From NCBI GenBank assembly GCA_015143295.1, contig CM026571.1:8994501-9058500 (forward strand): DNA of 64,000 nt, given 5' to 3'. This document shows, piece after piece, positions 12,223 through 24,000 of this stretch. The notes beneath the pieces were generated by a model, which was not told the origin of the DNA, searched no databases, and saw nothing but the letters and a program-made list of their open reading frames with translations. A program made the translations under genes and the position numbers. Positions within the stretch are counted from its first letter, which is position 1. Each line of letters opens with the position of its first letter. This DNA comes from Tetracentron sinense (Eukaryota; Streptophyta; Magnoliopsida; Trochodendrales; Trochodendraceae).

Positions 12223-12360
12223 TTTATTTTAGTAACTAAATCTTAATATATTTACTAATTGGACTCACTATACTATTAAGTATTCTATTATCTATAGCAA
12301 CTAAGATTATAAATTTTAATTAAGATATAACAGTAGATTATATTTAAATTATGTGAGACC

Positions 12361-12520
12361 TAGGAAGCACGAGTATGACGATACTTAGATACGGTGATAC
12401 GATACGGGTATGTCGATATGACATAAATTATGAAAAACAGTTAAGTTTTACCTTAGAGTGTCGTATCCGATACATCGATACGGGTACGTTTCCATTTTCA
12501 AAGTATCCGTGCTTTCTAGT
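12361..12520. mobile_element. hAT-type MITE with perfect 8-bp duplication
   Basis: Exact GTGAGACC flanks both sides (12353-12360 and 12521-12528). The inverted ends are TAGGAAGCACGAGTA and CTAGAAAGCACGGATA. The 160-bp interior is rich in CGATAC/GTATCG words and folds on itself. Confidence 0.85.
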
Positions 12521-12879
12521 GTGAGACCCACTATTGATTTAATTGTCAAATTAAGCATCTCAAAATCTACATATTTTTTTACTAAACTTCTTAATAAAAA
12601 TAAGTATTTCATAATTAATATCATCACAATTGCATGTAATATTCTAATTAAAAAAATAATACTTTATTACCCACGGTTAATTTAAGTGTTATTAAATTAG
12701 GTATCTTAAAACTCTATATATTTGTTTAATAAACCTACTCAGACTATAAGTTATATCGTGATTACTAAAATTTATGGCTTTTATGTACATTATTTAAACT
12801 TCTCAATAATAATTTACTGTATCTTGTTTACTTAAGAATTTTCTTTATCAGTCTATATATTTATGAATCCCAATCATCA

Positions 12880-13020
12880 ATGACAAACCATTAAGAGTTA
12901 GAAATTTGACTTAGCTCATTTTGTCTTTTTTAATGTGATATCAACTCTAATCTTGACATTTTAATAATTTAATTTAGGGTTAAAATTAGGGAGTACATAT
13001 TGAGAGTACTCATAAACTTC
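12880..13020 (-). repeat. Inverted copy of the 10290-10420 repeat
   Basis: Read on the minus strand it contains GAGTACTCTCAATATGTACT, AGATTAGAGTTGATATCACA and AAAAAGACAAAATGAGC, in the same order as 10290-10420. Confidence 0.45.
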
Positions 13021-13311
13021 CGCATTCTAAAAATTAAGAATAAATGTGTAATTTACATGCACTTTACTAATAATTACCTAAATGTATATATATATATATA
13101 TAATTTTTTTTTTTTTTGGCAAGAGGTATGTGGTTAGGCCGCAACCCGGTTAGTTGTTAGTATCTATTCTAAGTCAAGGGCGGGTGGAGATGGCACTCAT
13201 ACCCTCTCAGGAATGGAACCTCAATCACAGAAGTGGTGACTAGAACACACTGCCAATGGGGCAAATGTTCTTTCCAAAAAAATATTAGAAAAATCATTTT
13301 TTTTCAAGGAT

Positions 13312-13467
13312 AAAGCTTCGGAGACCCTCTTAGGGCCAAGACCACTAAGACCATGCTTTAAGAGTAATGGATTTTAGGTGGAGCCCACCATGTGAAATGA
13401 ACCCCACTTGAAATCTTATCATCTTAGAGCATGGTCTCGACCTTAAGAGGATCTCAATAGCAAAGTC
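13312..13467. mobile_element. Small foldback MITE
   Basis: The arms pair as inverted repeats: GGAGACCCTCTTAGGGCCAA on the left and GAGATCCTCTTAAGGTCGA on the right, joined by GACCATGCT blocks. It is about 156 bp. The superfamily is not clear because the target duplication is not visible. It lies about 330 bp upstream of the likely transcription start of the transporter gene. Confidence 0.55.
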
Positions 13468-13789
13468 ATTTTATTTAATTGTTTCTCCTTTTAAGTTCTA
13501 ATCAATTTGGCCTTGAACACCTAAAATACAATGCACAAAATTTATGTTGATTTTTTTATTGTTTTTGGTACCGGCATAAATCAATAAAGTTAGTACGTCA
13601 GTAGTTCAGGCTAGGGGCATTAAGGCTATTGCAACCCTTACGCGATCCCAGACCTTTTCCTCGAAGGCGAATACGCAAGAGGCGGAGTGTAAATTTATGT
13701 CGATGTATTCGACAAAATCTCACACTTTTGAGTTTTTATATTTATTATTATTATTATTTTGTTTTGCAGCATATAATTGAGAATATTCT
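13468..13789 (+). promoter_or_regulatory. Probable core promoter of the SPX-MFS gene
   Basis: This is the segment directly upstream of the first probable 5'UTR exon. A TTTTTATATTTATT stretch at about 13733-13746 could act as a TATA element. GAATATTC at 13781-13788 fits the P1BS consensus GNATATNC, the binding site of PHR-type phosphate-starvation regulators. Both assignments are from sequence alone. An 8-mer with two free positions is expected about once per 4 kb by chance. Confidence 0.4.
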
Positions 13790-14093
13790 TTGAAGTAGAC
13801 ACGTCTTTCATCTTCATTAAAGCTCTTCGGCGCTTATTTCTGTCTCTCTGTTCCTCTCTCAGATCAGGATTTCGAACCCTAATTCGTTTATTAAATGAAG
13901 CTAAATCCAATCATTCGAGTGAACTTTTCTTCTTAGTTTCGCCATTTTTTGTCTGTGCATTCATCTGGAGATCCAAATCCTTTGTAGTAACAGAGAGTTT
14001 GAGCTTCTTTTAATTCGTTACGTTGAATCAATTCGATTTCCAGAGCTCTGATTCGATATAGTTAGTGTTTCGCTATTGTTCCTGACCTCAAAG
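13790..14093 (+). other. Probable 5'UTR exon A of the SPX-MFS gene
   Basis: A pyrimidine-rich leader (TTCTGTCTCTCTGTTCCTCTC) typical of plant 5'UTRs. It ends at a plausible donor, CTCAAAG followed by GTTTGC at 14094. No long frame continues into the gene, so it is taken as non-coding. The 5' limit is a guess. Antisense and sense short frames over this stretch have no family motif. Confidence 0.55.
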
Positions 14094-14231
14094 GTTTGCT
14101 TTCTTCTGCTCGCGTAAACCGATTTTCGGAGATTGTTACAGTTTTTTTGTGAATTTGATTTTTGAATATATAAATATTTTTTGTGATTAAATGAAGCTCT
14201 GCATGTCTCTGATTCGTTTTTTCTATTTCAG

Positions 14232-14341
14232 ATTTCGAAGCTGAAGTCGGATTTTATCTATTTGTTGATGGTCATCTAAGTTGTTTAGAATCTACGATTC
14301 GACACTTAGAAGGATAAGAAGAGGTTTTGTGTTCGTATTTG
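14232..14341 (+). other. Probable 5'UTR exon B of the SPX-MFS gene
   Basis: Bounded by an acceptor TTCTATTTCAG (ending 14231) and a donor G/GTAATG at 14342. The 138-bp intron before it is T-rich, as plant introns are. It contains ATG triplets but no frame leading into the SPX coding exon, so it would be leader sequence. Confidence 0.5.
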
Positions 14342-14599
14342 GTAATGCTTATGCTCTGTAATCGTATATGAATTTCTGTTTATAGTCTCCTTTTTGAACA
14401 TGTGTTTGAAATCTCATTTACGGGAGAAATCGATCTTACTCTTTGAACTTCATATTTTGGAAATCTCATATATGACTGGACAATTCGATCATAGTCTGTG
14501 TGCTAGGGATCACGAACCGACACTCGGCTTCATTTCTTTTATTTTTAATCCAAAATTTCGATTGCTCTGGTATTTTATTAAACATGAATAATATGCACA

Positions 14600-15725
14600 A
14601 CACAACATTGAACTTTTATGTGAATGTAAAATAGGTTCGAAACATATCAATACATTTGTGCAATTCTTTATCAGCAATTAACAATCCTTATTGATCATAA
14701 TTCGATAAATAAATATTCATCATAGTCATTACATGCAAACAATATATTAACCCTTTACAAATTAGCAACTCATTATATAAGCCAAAACACCGCCTTAACA
14801 AATTTTGAGAGTCATAAAAATAGGCTCATTGCATAGATCTCGAAAAAATGAGCAAAACGAGCTTTTACGGGCCCAAAACGGCTTTAAAACGAGCCTGGAA
14901 ACTCAAAAACAAGTTTGCAACTTATATAATTAAAATGGGTCAAATTTGATCCGAAAATAGCACACGGAAATCGGGCAATAAATCAATGACCGTAAGTTCG
15001 ATTTTGGTCCGATAGTTCATCGTTTCGAAACCCTCGAAAAGATCTACTACTTTCGTGAAGAAAGATTTTACAGAATCAATTGTTTCGAAGGTCAAAACCT
15101 TAGTTTAAAATCAAAAGCGGGAAATAGGCTTTTCTAAATTAATTTTTCCTTCTTTGAAAAGAAAAACCCTTTTGAAAAATAAAACCTCATGTATACAGAT
15201 GAAAAATACATCATAAGCTCTGATACTAACTGTAAATTTAAATATTAAATTTATTAATTTATTAAATATAATAGAGATTAGAGATCTATCATCACATATA
15301 CATGAAAATTTTTCTTCTAATTAAAAACATGTGTTTAACCATCTTACCTTGGTTAAGAGCCATTACGCCAATCCGAATGCGCCAAATGAAGTGGTTTGAA
15401 TACAGCCGATGCACAAGGTTTTCAACCCTTTCCTCTTTCTGGTTCCTCACCACACAGTGTGTGTATTATGTATGAGAAAATTAGAGAGAGAGTTGAGACC
15501 TTGCTTCCTTTATTTATAGACATTGAAGGAATCCTTCCCATTAAGAAATCTTTAATATTAGAGCTCTTTTAAAATATAACCATGCCTTAATTAGAGAGGT
15601 GTATTATCTTCTTGCTAATTACATCACCTCGCAAAATATACTAGTATTACAATTAGAACCTGCTATAACCGGTAAAAGGGATTGACCATAGTGCATTGCC
15701 ACACTAAAAGGGAAATTTTCTAACA
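14600..15725 (-). mobile_element. LTR retroelement fossil: one LTR plus leader
   Basis: On the minus strand an LTR of about 496 bp (15230-15725) begins TGTTAGAAAATTT and ends AAATTTACA. It is followed two bases on by a primer-binding-like TAGTATCAGAGC, matching initiator Met-tRNA sites of plant Ty1/copia elements. About 600 bp of leader-like sequence follows, and its left limit is uncertain. No second LTR and no coding domain were seen, so it is an incomplete fossil, antisense in the leader intron of the host gene. The age cannot be estimated without a second LTR. Confidence 0.6.
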
Positions 15726-16926
15726 TTTGTTAGAGAAGTATATTTATAAGAACATTGGCATTATTGTGGTGAACATTTACTACTGATATGTATATCCTAA
15801 TTCCTAATACAGTTTATGTATTGTTCTTACCGGAGCTCACCTAACTCGTTATTCCATTACCCAAAGGGAAGGCTTGCATCAGACCTTTTTTTTTGGTTAG
15901 TAAAAGTAATTTTATTAAAGGGAAAATTGTACACAAGTAAATAGATTCACCAACAGTGAACCAAAATAAAGGAGGCAGCAAGCATAACGATTAAAAAACA
16001 ATTTCATCCCAACTGAAGATGCTTGCATCAGCACTTGAAGACGCTTTCGCTGCTAGCGCTGAGCTCTTCTTTTGAAATTTAGGACGTGAGAGTTTTTATC
16101 TGAAGGGTTCATCTTATGCTCTGAAATAATTCATGGGCCGACAAGGACCATGGATATTGACTCATTACAAACTCTATTACAAATAGATACTGGCCTATTG
16201 GTGCTGAATTGGCCAAGTCGTCCCCGTTTAAAGGGGTACCATGGAAGTGGTTGTGGAAGCAAACTTCATATGAGATTTCAATAGTGTAGGTGGTTCCTCT
16301 TTTAAATCCATATAGTTAGCTTTCATGGGGTAAACCTCATGAGTAGATTTTACCTACGGTTCTGGTCCTTTTGGGAGTAACCTTGAGAAGAAAGTTATAT
16401 AGAAAGAAGAAAAGCATGGTCATTAGATTGCTGATCTGCTGCTCAGCAATGTGTTGGGAGTGGCTATACGCAATGAAAAGGCAACAATATTGTGATGACA
16501 TAGGTAGTTTTCCTCTTTCAAATCTTTGGTGATCTGCTTCTGAAATCTGAACAATGGGTTGGAGTGGCTGATATGCAAATATGCAATGAAAAGGTCACAA
16601 TATTGTGACGAGTGACGACTTAGTTGAACTTATCTAGTTGGTTGTTTTCCTCTTCCAAATCTAGTTTTGACAGTATAATTCATCCCCACTTAAAAGAATA
16701 ACGAAACATTACTTCCTCCTTTCTCCTCCTTTTCTTTGTTGTTTGTGCCTTGTGGGAGGTATGTGATTATTTCCTTCCTTGAGAAAATCCGTTTGAAGTT
16801 TACTTTGCAAGGAACATGAGAAAAAAAGTTCTGCAAAAGAAGTGGATAATACCTTTCATTAAGGTAATGGATGGAATTAAATGTGGTAATATTTCTTATC
16901 TGACTACTAAGGAGTATGGCTCTCCG

Positions 16927-17357
16927 TAGGGCTGTATTGGGGCCGGGCTTTTCCGGCTCGGCGAAGCTCGACTCGGATTCAAAAGCCTGGCTCGAAGCTC
17001 GGCTCGGTCATAACTGATTCAAGCTCAAGCCGGGCTCGGCTTGGCTCGGGCTCGGCTTGAATACTTTTAAAAAAAATATTTTATATTATTTATATATATA
17101 AATAATTTTTAAATTTTTTTAATAATATTCGAGCCGAGCTGAGTTTGGGCCGAACCGAGCCTCAATCGAGCCGAGCCGAGCCGAGCCACACAGGGGTTGG
17201 CCCGAGCTCGGTTTGATTGAGTTTTTGGGCTTTTTTTTAGGCTTGGCTTGGCCCGTTCGAGCCTAAAATTCGGGCCGATCTCGGGCCAAACTGGGCCAAG
17301 CCGAGCCGAGCCGAGCCGAGAGGCACCAACGGGCCGATCGGGCTTTGTGCAGCCCTA
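16927..17357. mobile_element. hAT-like foldback MITE, GAGCC-rich
   Basis: The ends are TAGGGCTGTATTGGGGC and TAGGGCTGCACAAAGCCC read inward. Flanking 8-mers GCTCTCCG (16919-16926) and GCTCTCCA (17358-17365) differ at one base, supporting a hAT insertion. Its arms consist of GGCTCGG/CCGAGCC words. Relative of 82-612. Confidence 0.8.
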
Positions 17358-18023
17358 GCTCTCCAGGTCAAATTCATCTTGGACTCCTTGATTATTATTC
17401 TATTAATTTGCTAATTTGTTTTTTTTTAATCTTGGCTTTGTTTCTTAGCTATTTTTTTAGCCAACTAAGATAATTCAAATCAATGGTGGTTGCCTGGTAA
17501 ATGTTGTGGCAGATTTGTATATTTCTGCTATCGTTATTCTTTTATTTACCCCAGTCGTCACAATTCACAAACATTGGAGCATTTTTCATTTGCTTTTGGG
17601 CTCTATCTTTTTTGTTGTCATTATAGCTTTCATATCTTCTAATGAATCGATTTCCATTCTATCAGGTCTATGATAGGGATAACCTGCAACTGAAAATGAC
17701 ATTCTCACAGTGATCTTAGTGAAAACCTTGATAATCATATTTTAACATGTCTCTCTTAATTGGAGCTGTAAATTCATTTCAACAATTTCTTTATTAACAT
17801 TTTCAGAGGATAGAAAACTCTCGCGTATAGCTGTGTGATGTCCATATGCTACCTTGACTTTTGTTATGAAATATCGTTTCTTGTATAAGAGTGTTTTACA
17901 GTTTTACTAGTGTGTCTGGAAGTGTTGTTGCAGTTATATTATCTCAAATACTTCCATTCTATCTCTTATTTTCTTATGTATCTTTCCTATTTTTTTTTGC
18001 AGTTGCATTGATTTTAGTGAAAG

Positions 18024-18076
18024 ATGGTTGCATTTGGGAAAAAGTTGAAAGAAAGACAAATTCAAGAATGGAAAGG
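18024..18076 (+). CDS. Coding exon 1: SPX start
   Basis: The exon begins at 18003 after TTTTTTTTGCAG; 21 bases of leader precede the ATG at 18024. It encodes [18 protein letters not shown], the near-invariant N-terminus of SPX-MFS proteins, so the start is secure. It ends after two bases of a Gly codon, with donor GTATGC at 18077. Intron 3 (6.76 kb) follows. Confidence 0.95.
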
Positions 18077-21000
18077 GTATGCTTGATTCATCTGCAGTAG
18101 TTTATTATACAAGTGCTTTTTTTCTAGGCATTTTTATTTTGACAACTGAAAAAATGCTTAGCTTTACTAGGCATTATTTGCTATTTTTTTTCTAATGTTG
18201 TTTCGTATTATGGTGACCTCCAATATCATGGAAAACTATGTAGTTGGTGAATGAATGCAATACATCATTTATATTCCTTCAATAAAGAATTCGTCATGGT
18301 TCGGTATTTTCTCCCTTAGTCTGATAGCCTATGGTTTGCTAATTTATCTTTTGTCATCTTCTGTGTAGTGAGCATATAGAATCTATATACCATCCATGTA
18401 ACCATATCCACATTTCCATTTAAAATGCGTCAATTCAGATGTATAGCTACGCAATTCTCTAGGAAAGGCACATCGATTAAACCTTGAAATGTGAGAATTC
18501 CTATCCTTAATCCTCAATGAATATTATTGACCACCTAAAGTTATGTTACTGATCTCAAAAAAGTTATGTTGAGTAAATATTTTGATTAGTAGACTTCTGG
18601 ATACAACTTCCATATAGTTATTTGGAAAGCCATTGGAAGGCATACATTAATAATCTAAAGTTATCTCATAAAACAACTACAAAGTCCTTTGGAATTTACA
18701 GGTGTCCTTGCGTTGAATGATGTCAAATCCACCAGTTTTGTTGGACTTAACATAGAAAAGGGAAAAATCTAAAAGAATCTGTATTGTACATTCATCATAA
18801 AAACAAATGCGTACTATAGATACATTTAAAAAAAAATAAATATTCAAGTAAAACCATTTATGGAGACATAAATTCAAAGATGATAGTTTCATCTCATATT
18901 TTTCCTATTTTCCAGTGAAGAATGCTTTTAACTCCCGTTTTCTATCTTCAAACATGTTACTTCATGTATAAGCTGCGTTTATTGGTGACTGTTTAGCATG
19001 CGTCCAATTTGATAATATATCTCATCGTTAATTATCGCTTTGGAGGTCATTTGTTCAAGCTAGCCTACAATTTTCCTTTACCATCCTATCAATTGATGGC
19101 TACTTGGTGAAATCCATGCGATGCGTTAAATGGTTAAATAATTTGCATGCTTTGTCATCGATTGGGAGAATCTTAAAAATGTGTTGAGGGTTTAAAGTCA
19201 GCCTAGTGGGCATGGGAGAAAGTTTCTATTACAATCTTTAGGGTGCAAGATAATGCATAAGTGGTATGCTTTTGATTTCATGCAAATCAGTCATCTTTCT
19301 TGGCATAACATGTGCAACGATTAACTGGCAGAGGCGCATACCATGGGTTGAACACCATGAACCCATTGGTATGTTCTGTGCAAGCATGGCTTATATTTCA
19401 AAAATAAATGCATTAAGAAATATGCTCTTCCAATTAGGCCTTGCCTCTAGACATCAATTCTTCTAGTTGATCCACCCATGAACCAACCAAGTGATAAAGT
19501 GATTGACTTATTTTATAGTGGCTATGTTTGTACAATCCATCCTTATACCACCTATCCATGCTCTATTTTGCAAAAAAAGAAACATTTTCAATAGGCAACT
19601 ATTTGTATTGGTTAAAATGCAGACCCATTGCCAATGGACTTTTTTTCTTTCTAGAAGACTCAAATGAACGCTAATTGCATTGCTCGTTAAAATAGACCAT
19701 GAAAATTGTTGTGATCCGTAACAGTCCATTTATAGTAGCAAAGAAACACGTTGAGTGAACTTGGTGCCTGGGAAACACATTTGTAAAACAGATTTCATGT
19801 AATTCTTAAATAAATGAGGAATGCTTGGGATATGTGCAAGGAAAAGCTTATGCTGTTTAGTTACCCATAAAGTGGAAAAGTAAGAAGAAAAAAAGAAATC
19901 AATTTTCTCAGTGTTGTTTGTTTGATTCGAGAAAATCAGGGAGTATTCTAGAAATCCATGACACTATAATATGAGCAATTTAATTGCAGGAAGGAAGAGC
20001 AAGACCATCCCCACAATTCTATCAGTCACGCAAGGATTAAAAACTCGGTTTCGGGGACCGTATCAAGGCCCACCGAAACCGATACTTATTGTTTCAGTCG
20101 TTTTTTTATTTACTTTTTTTTGGAAAAAATTCTAAAAAATGCAATAAATTAAAAAAAAGAAAAAAGGCAGTAGATAAGTAAAACAATATTATTCTAAAGT
20201 CAATATCAAGTAGAAAATATAAAAATAATGAAATATAACGCAGTAGCTGAGTCAAGAGTAGAAACATACTGCTAAAGCCACATAGAATTAGGGCTTAGAA
20301 TGGGTATATAGGAAGAAGGAAATGAAAGATGAGTGTTTTGAGGTGTTTTTAGGGGTTATGTAACCCCTTTTATATGAAAACGTTGAACGAGTTCTACGTC
20401 GAATTCGTTACGTATTGTAGGACTGGGGCGATATGAAAAGGTTTTGGTCGAGTCTAAAATTTTTTATTATAAAAAAGCTGTAAAAGTCAAGTATCGGGTA
20501 ATGGGTTCTACTACCGAAACGGATGCGTATATGTATCCGTTTCGGCCTTTTTTAAAACCATGCAGTCGCGATGACAATGGGTTGAGTCGGTCGGCTTCAG
20601 TTTGGTTGAGCACCAATGCGACAAGATACCCTCAACCCGAACCTGACCTGCACATAAACGGTTTGAAAAAAGCAAGCTTGAATCCGACTCAATAAGGAAC
20701 TCAATCCAAACCTTCCTGCCTAATGGTAAAATAAACAAATTACTTATATTTAAATTATAGTATACATAATTTAAACGGGAGGAAACCCAACTACCCAAGG
20801 TTGAAATCTCAACCCTAACTAGTGAAATGTCAAGTGGGTTGACAGGTTGTGTTGCGAATTTCCACCCCTAGATTGTGCATGTCACCACTCGTTTGATCTG
20901 TGATCAAGTCCTGAGAGGGTGTGATTATAGTTACCAAGGCGGGGTTCTGGAATTAATCTTCTTGGTAAAAGTTTGAAAAAATTGGCAAAATTCGAAAATA

Positions 21001-24000
21001 AATCGAAAAATTGTCGGGTCAGGGTATGAAAAATATAAAATAAGATTATTAATTATGAAAAGTACAAACAAATATATTTCATATAGTAGATATTATTTGG
21101 GACTTTTTCAAAAAGTCATGAACAATTCGCGAAATTCGCGTAATTTTGAAAATGTTGATATTTTTTTTCTTCTAAAAGTCGAATACTTCGTGAATTAATC
21201 GTTTGACGAAAAGTCGGGTATTATTCGGGACTTTTTAAAAAAATTGGAGAACTTTGTGACTATGACTGTGATGGTTGAAATATCCTCCCTTTCCCTAACC
21301 TAGAACAAATACTAACCTTGCTAACCAGGGTTGAGGCCTAACCGCATATTGTTGAACGAAAAAAAGAAAAAGAAAAGAAAACAAAAGTAACCTCGGCTTA
21401 ACAAGTGCTTGCTTAGATGCTGATTAGGGGATAGGGGTCATGGTTAGTTGAGGTCGTCACCTATACGATATTTGGACTATACTGCTTGCCATATTAAATC
21501 TCATTTTTCTGTCATTTTTATTTTCTTCTGCTGATTTTCTCTATAACTAAACAAGGGGTCATGGAATGCGCCACTGAACACATTTCCATCAACGTTCTTT
21601 TTGGTCTTCCCCTTACTCTTTTAGAGCCTTCAACTTGCCCCTACTCAGTCCTCACTAATACTGTCATTGACTTTTTCTAAACATCTCAAAGTCATTTTAG
21701 TCAATTCTCCTTTATTTTATCATCTATTGGAGGGACTCACAAATTCTCTCTAACGTCTTCATTTTTAATCTTATTTTTCCTAGTCTTTCAATTCATCTAT
21801 CTCAGCATCATCGTCTCAGTTGCACTTGCTCTATGATTATGTTTCTTCTTGGTTGCCTACCATTTTACTTTACAAAAAATAGTAGGCATTATTTTCTATT
21901 ATGAATTTTTTCCTTTTAGTTCGATCTGAATGCATTTGCCTCATAAATTTTTGGAAGCAATATCAAATTTAATCACCAAGATGTATTTCTATGGGCAAGA
22001 TCCTCAATCTCTCCTCCTTAATTTAGCCGAGGCAGTTAGGCACTAAACCTTGTTGCTTTGTGTACTTCTTGACTATCCTAGCTATCATCTCTCACTTTTG
22101 TGTTTCTTACGAAAGTTTGCAGTCCATTGTCTAATGTCTAAAAAGTAGTGCTTTCAAATAGATGTGTACCAAACGGTCTTATTTCGATTTAGCTCTTATT
22201 TTCTAGAATAAATCAAATAAGATCTATTTTTTAGACTTGCCAAACGCTACCAATCTTAGCTCGACATATTTTTATCTCTTATATTCCAAGGAATCCCTCC
22301 TCAGTTTTAATTTTGTTTTTACCCTTCTCCAATGTCTCAATCAATAACACACCATTTGAAAATAACATACACCAATGAACCTCCTCTTGGATATAAGTTA
22401 GTCAATCATCACTAACTAATGCAAAAGTATTAGACTCATGGCTAACGTCTGATCTGATGAAATCCTTCCATCGTTATTGAACTACGAACTCATTTTTTCT
22501 CACAACCAACTGCTCTCCTGTTTGTTACTGCTCTCTCATACATATTGATAATGATATCAATTTATATCAATTTGGCATCATTTCTAGAACTTCTACATAT
22601 TTCTAGGTTTTCCTCTGTTCCAGTTATTTGCCAAGTCTTATTGTAGGACCTCATTTCTCTAATGGCCATTTGAACCTCATCGTTCTATCATCCAACTTTT
22701 TGTGCAGTTGATTTTTCTTTTAGATTCTCTTAAATTTCTTTTTCATTCATTTTATAGTTGACCATTTCATTCCACGCCTCTGTAGTTTTTTCTTTAAATT
22801 CCACATTCCTTTCATTATCAATTTATCTCTAAAGGCAATCCCTTCTACCCCTTTTAGGTTCCTACTCTTCCCTTATTTCTGCTATGCTTCTCCTTTCTCA
22901 CATCAATTAAAAAATTGAGGGGCAATTTCCTGACATTTTCTTCCCTTCCAATTATCGGTTAAAAAAAATAAAGGCCCCCGTCATCCTTTTCTCTTTATTC
23001 TTTCTCCATATAAAGGTGTTTCGGTTGCTATTCTCATTGTACATGAGAACAAATATCCTGTAAAGCATCACTGAGACAGAGGTTAAATTGTTGGGACATA
23101 TAACATATTGTTTAATCATGCAAAATTGCTATAATAGAATTTAAGAATACTGTATGGTGAATTTAAACAAATCTTCATGTTAGGGCTTAAGGTCTAATAT
23201 TGAGATTGGAAAACCCAAAATCCTGTACAGAGTCTAACTCATCATCCACCTAGGGAAACAATGCATGACCCAAAGCGGCAAAGGGAGAGCAAGAATTCTT
23301 AAAACCTTGCGTAATAATCATTAAAGGTCAATTAACTATATTGGTATATATTTTTTATTCCTGACATGTAACAAAAGCATTTACTATTGTAAATAGATAT
23401 GAAAATGGGATTAAAGGTCAATTAACTATATTGATATATATTTTTTATTCATGACATGTAACAAAAGCATTTACTATTGTAAATAGTTATGAAAATGGGA
23501 GTAGAGTTCCTATGCACATAAATCTTTATATACATCTTAGCCAATGAATTCGCTAAGCCATTGGCACCTCTTGAGAGAAAAATAGACCATCCTCTAGCCA
23601 AGTAATATAACATAGTGTCTTCACGAATCTTCACGGCCTGCTATCCTTGTTGAACATACATTGAATTGTGTTTTGTGTGTTTCCATCCACGTGAAAATCC
23701 CTAAAGGTTTATCTCTAAAAATCATAAGTTGTTGAAGAAGAGCTCTCATTTCCATCTAGTTAGAATCTGCAGCATTGGGGCTTGTGAAGGTTTTGAGCCC
23801 AGTTCTATTATCATCCATAAAAATGCAACAAATGTTAGTATGGCCTACCAAGAGAGCTATCAGTGAAGCTAAGTTTAATAGAACCACAATTCGATTTCTT
23901 CCAACTAGACTTTAGTTTATCACTTTATCTTTCCCTTTGGGTCTACCTATAAAGTTGCACCAATTACTAAGAATCTTCGATTTCCAAATTTCCCCCTACA

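Larger units (their letters stand above)
14342..18002 (+). other. Intron 2 (leader intron), 3.66 kb
   Basis: Runs from the donor after the probable leader exon B to the acceptor TTTTTTTTGCAG before the start-codon exon. It holds an antisense LTR fossil (about 14600-15725) and a GAGCC-rich hAT-like MITE (16927-17357). The remainder shows no gene. Confidence 0.55.

Noticed and set aside
13777-14013. Small protein in the leader region
   Set aside because: The frame overlaps the probable 5'UTR exon, has no known motif, and does not connect to the SPX start. A short upstream ORF cannot be excluded but is not supported.
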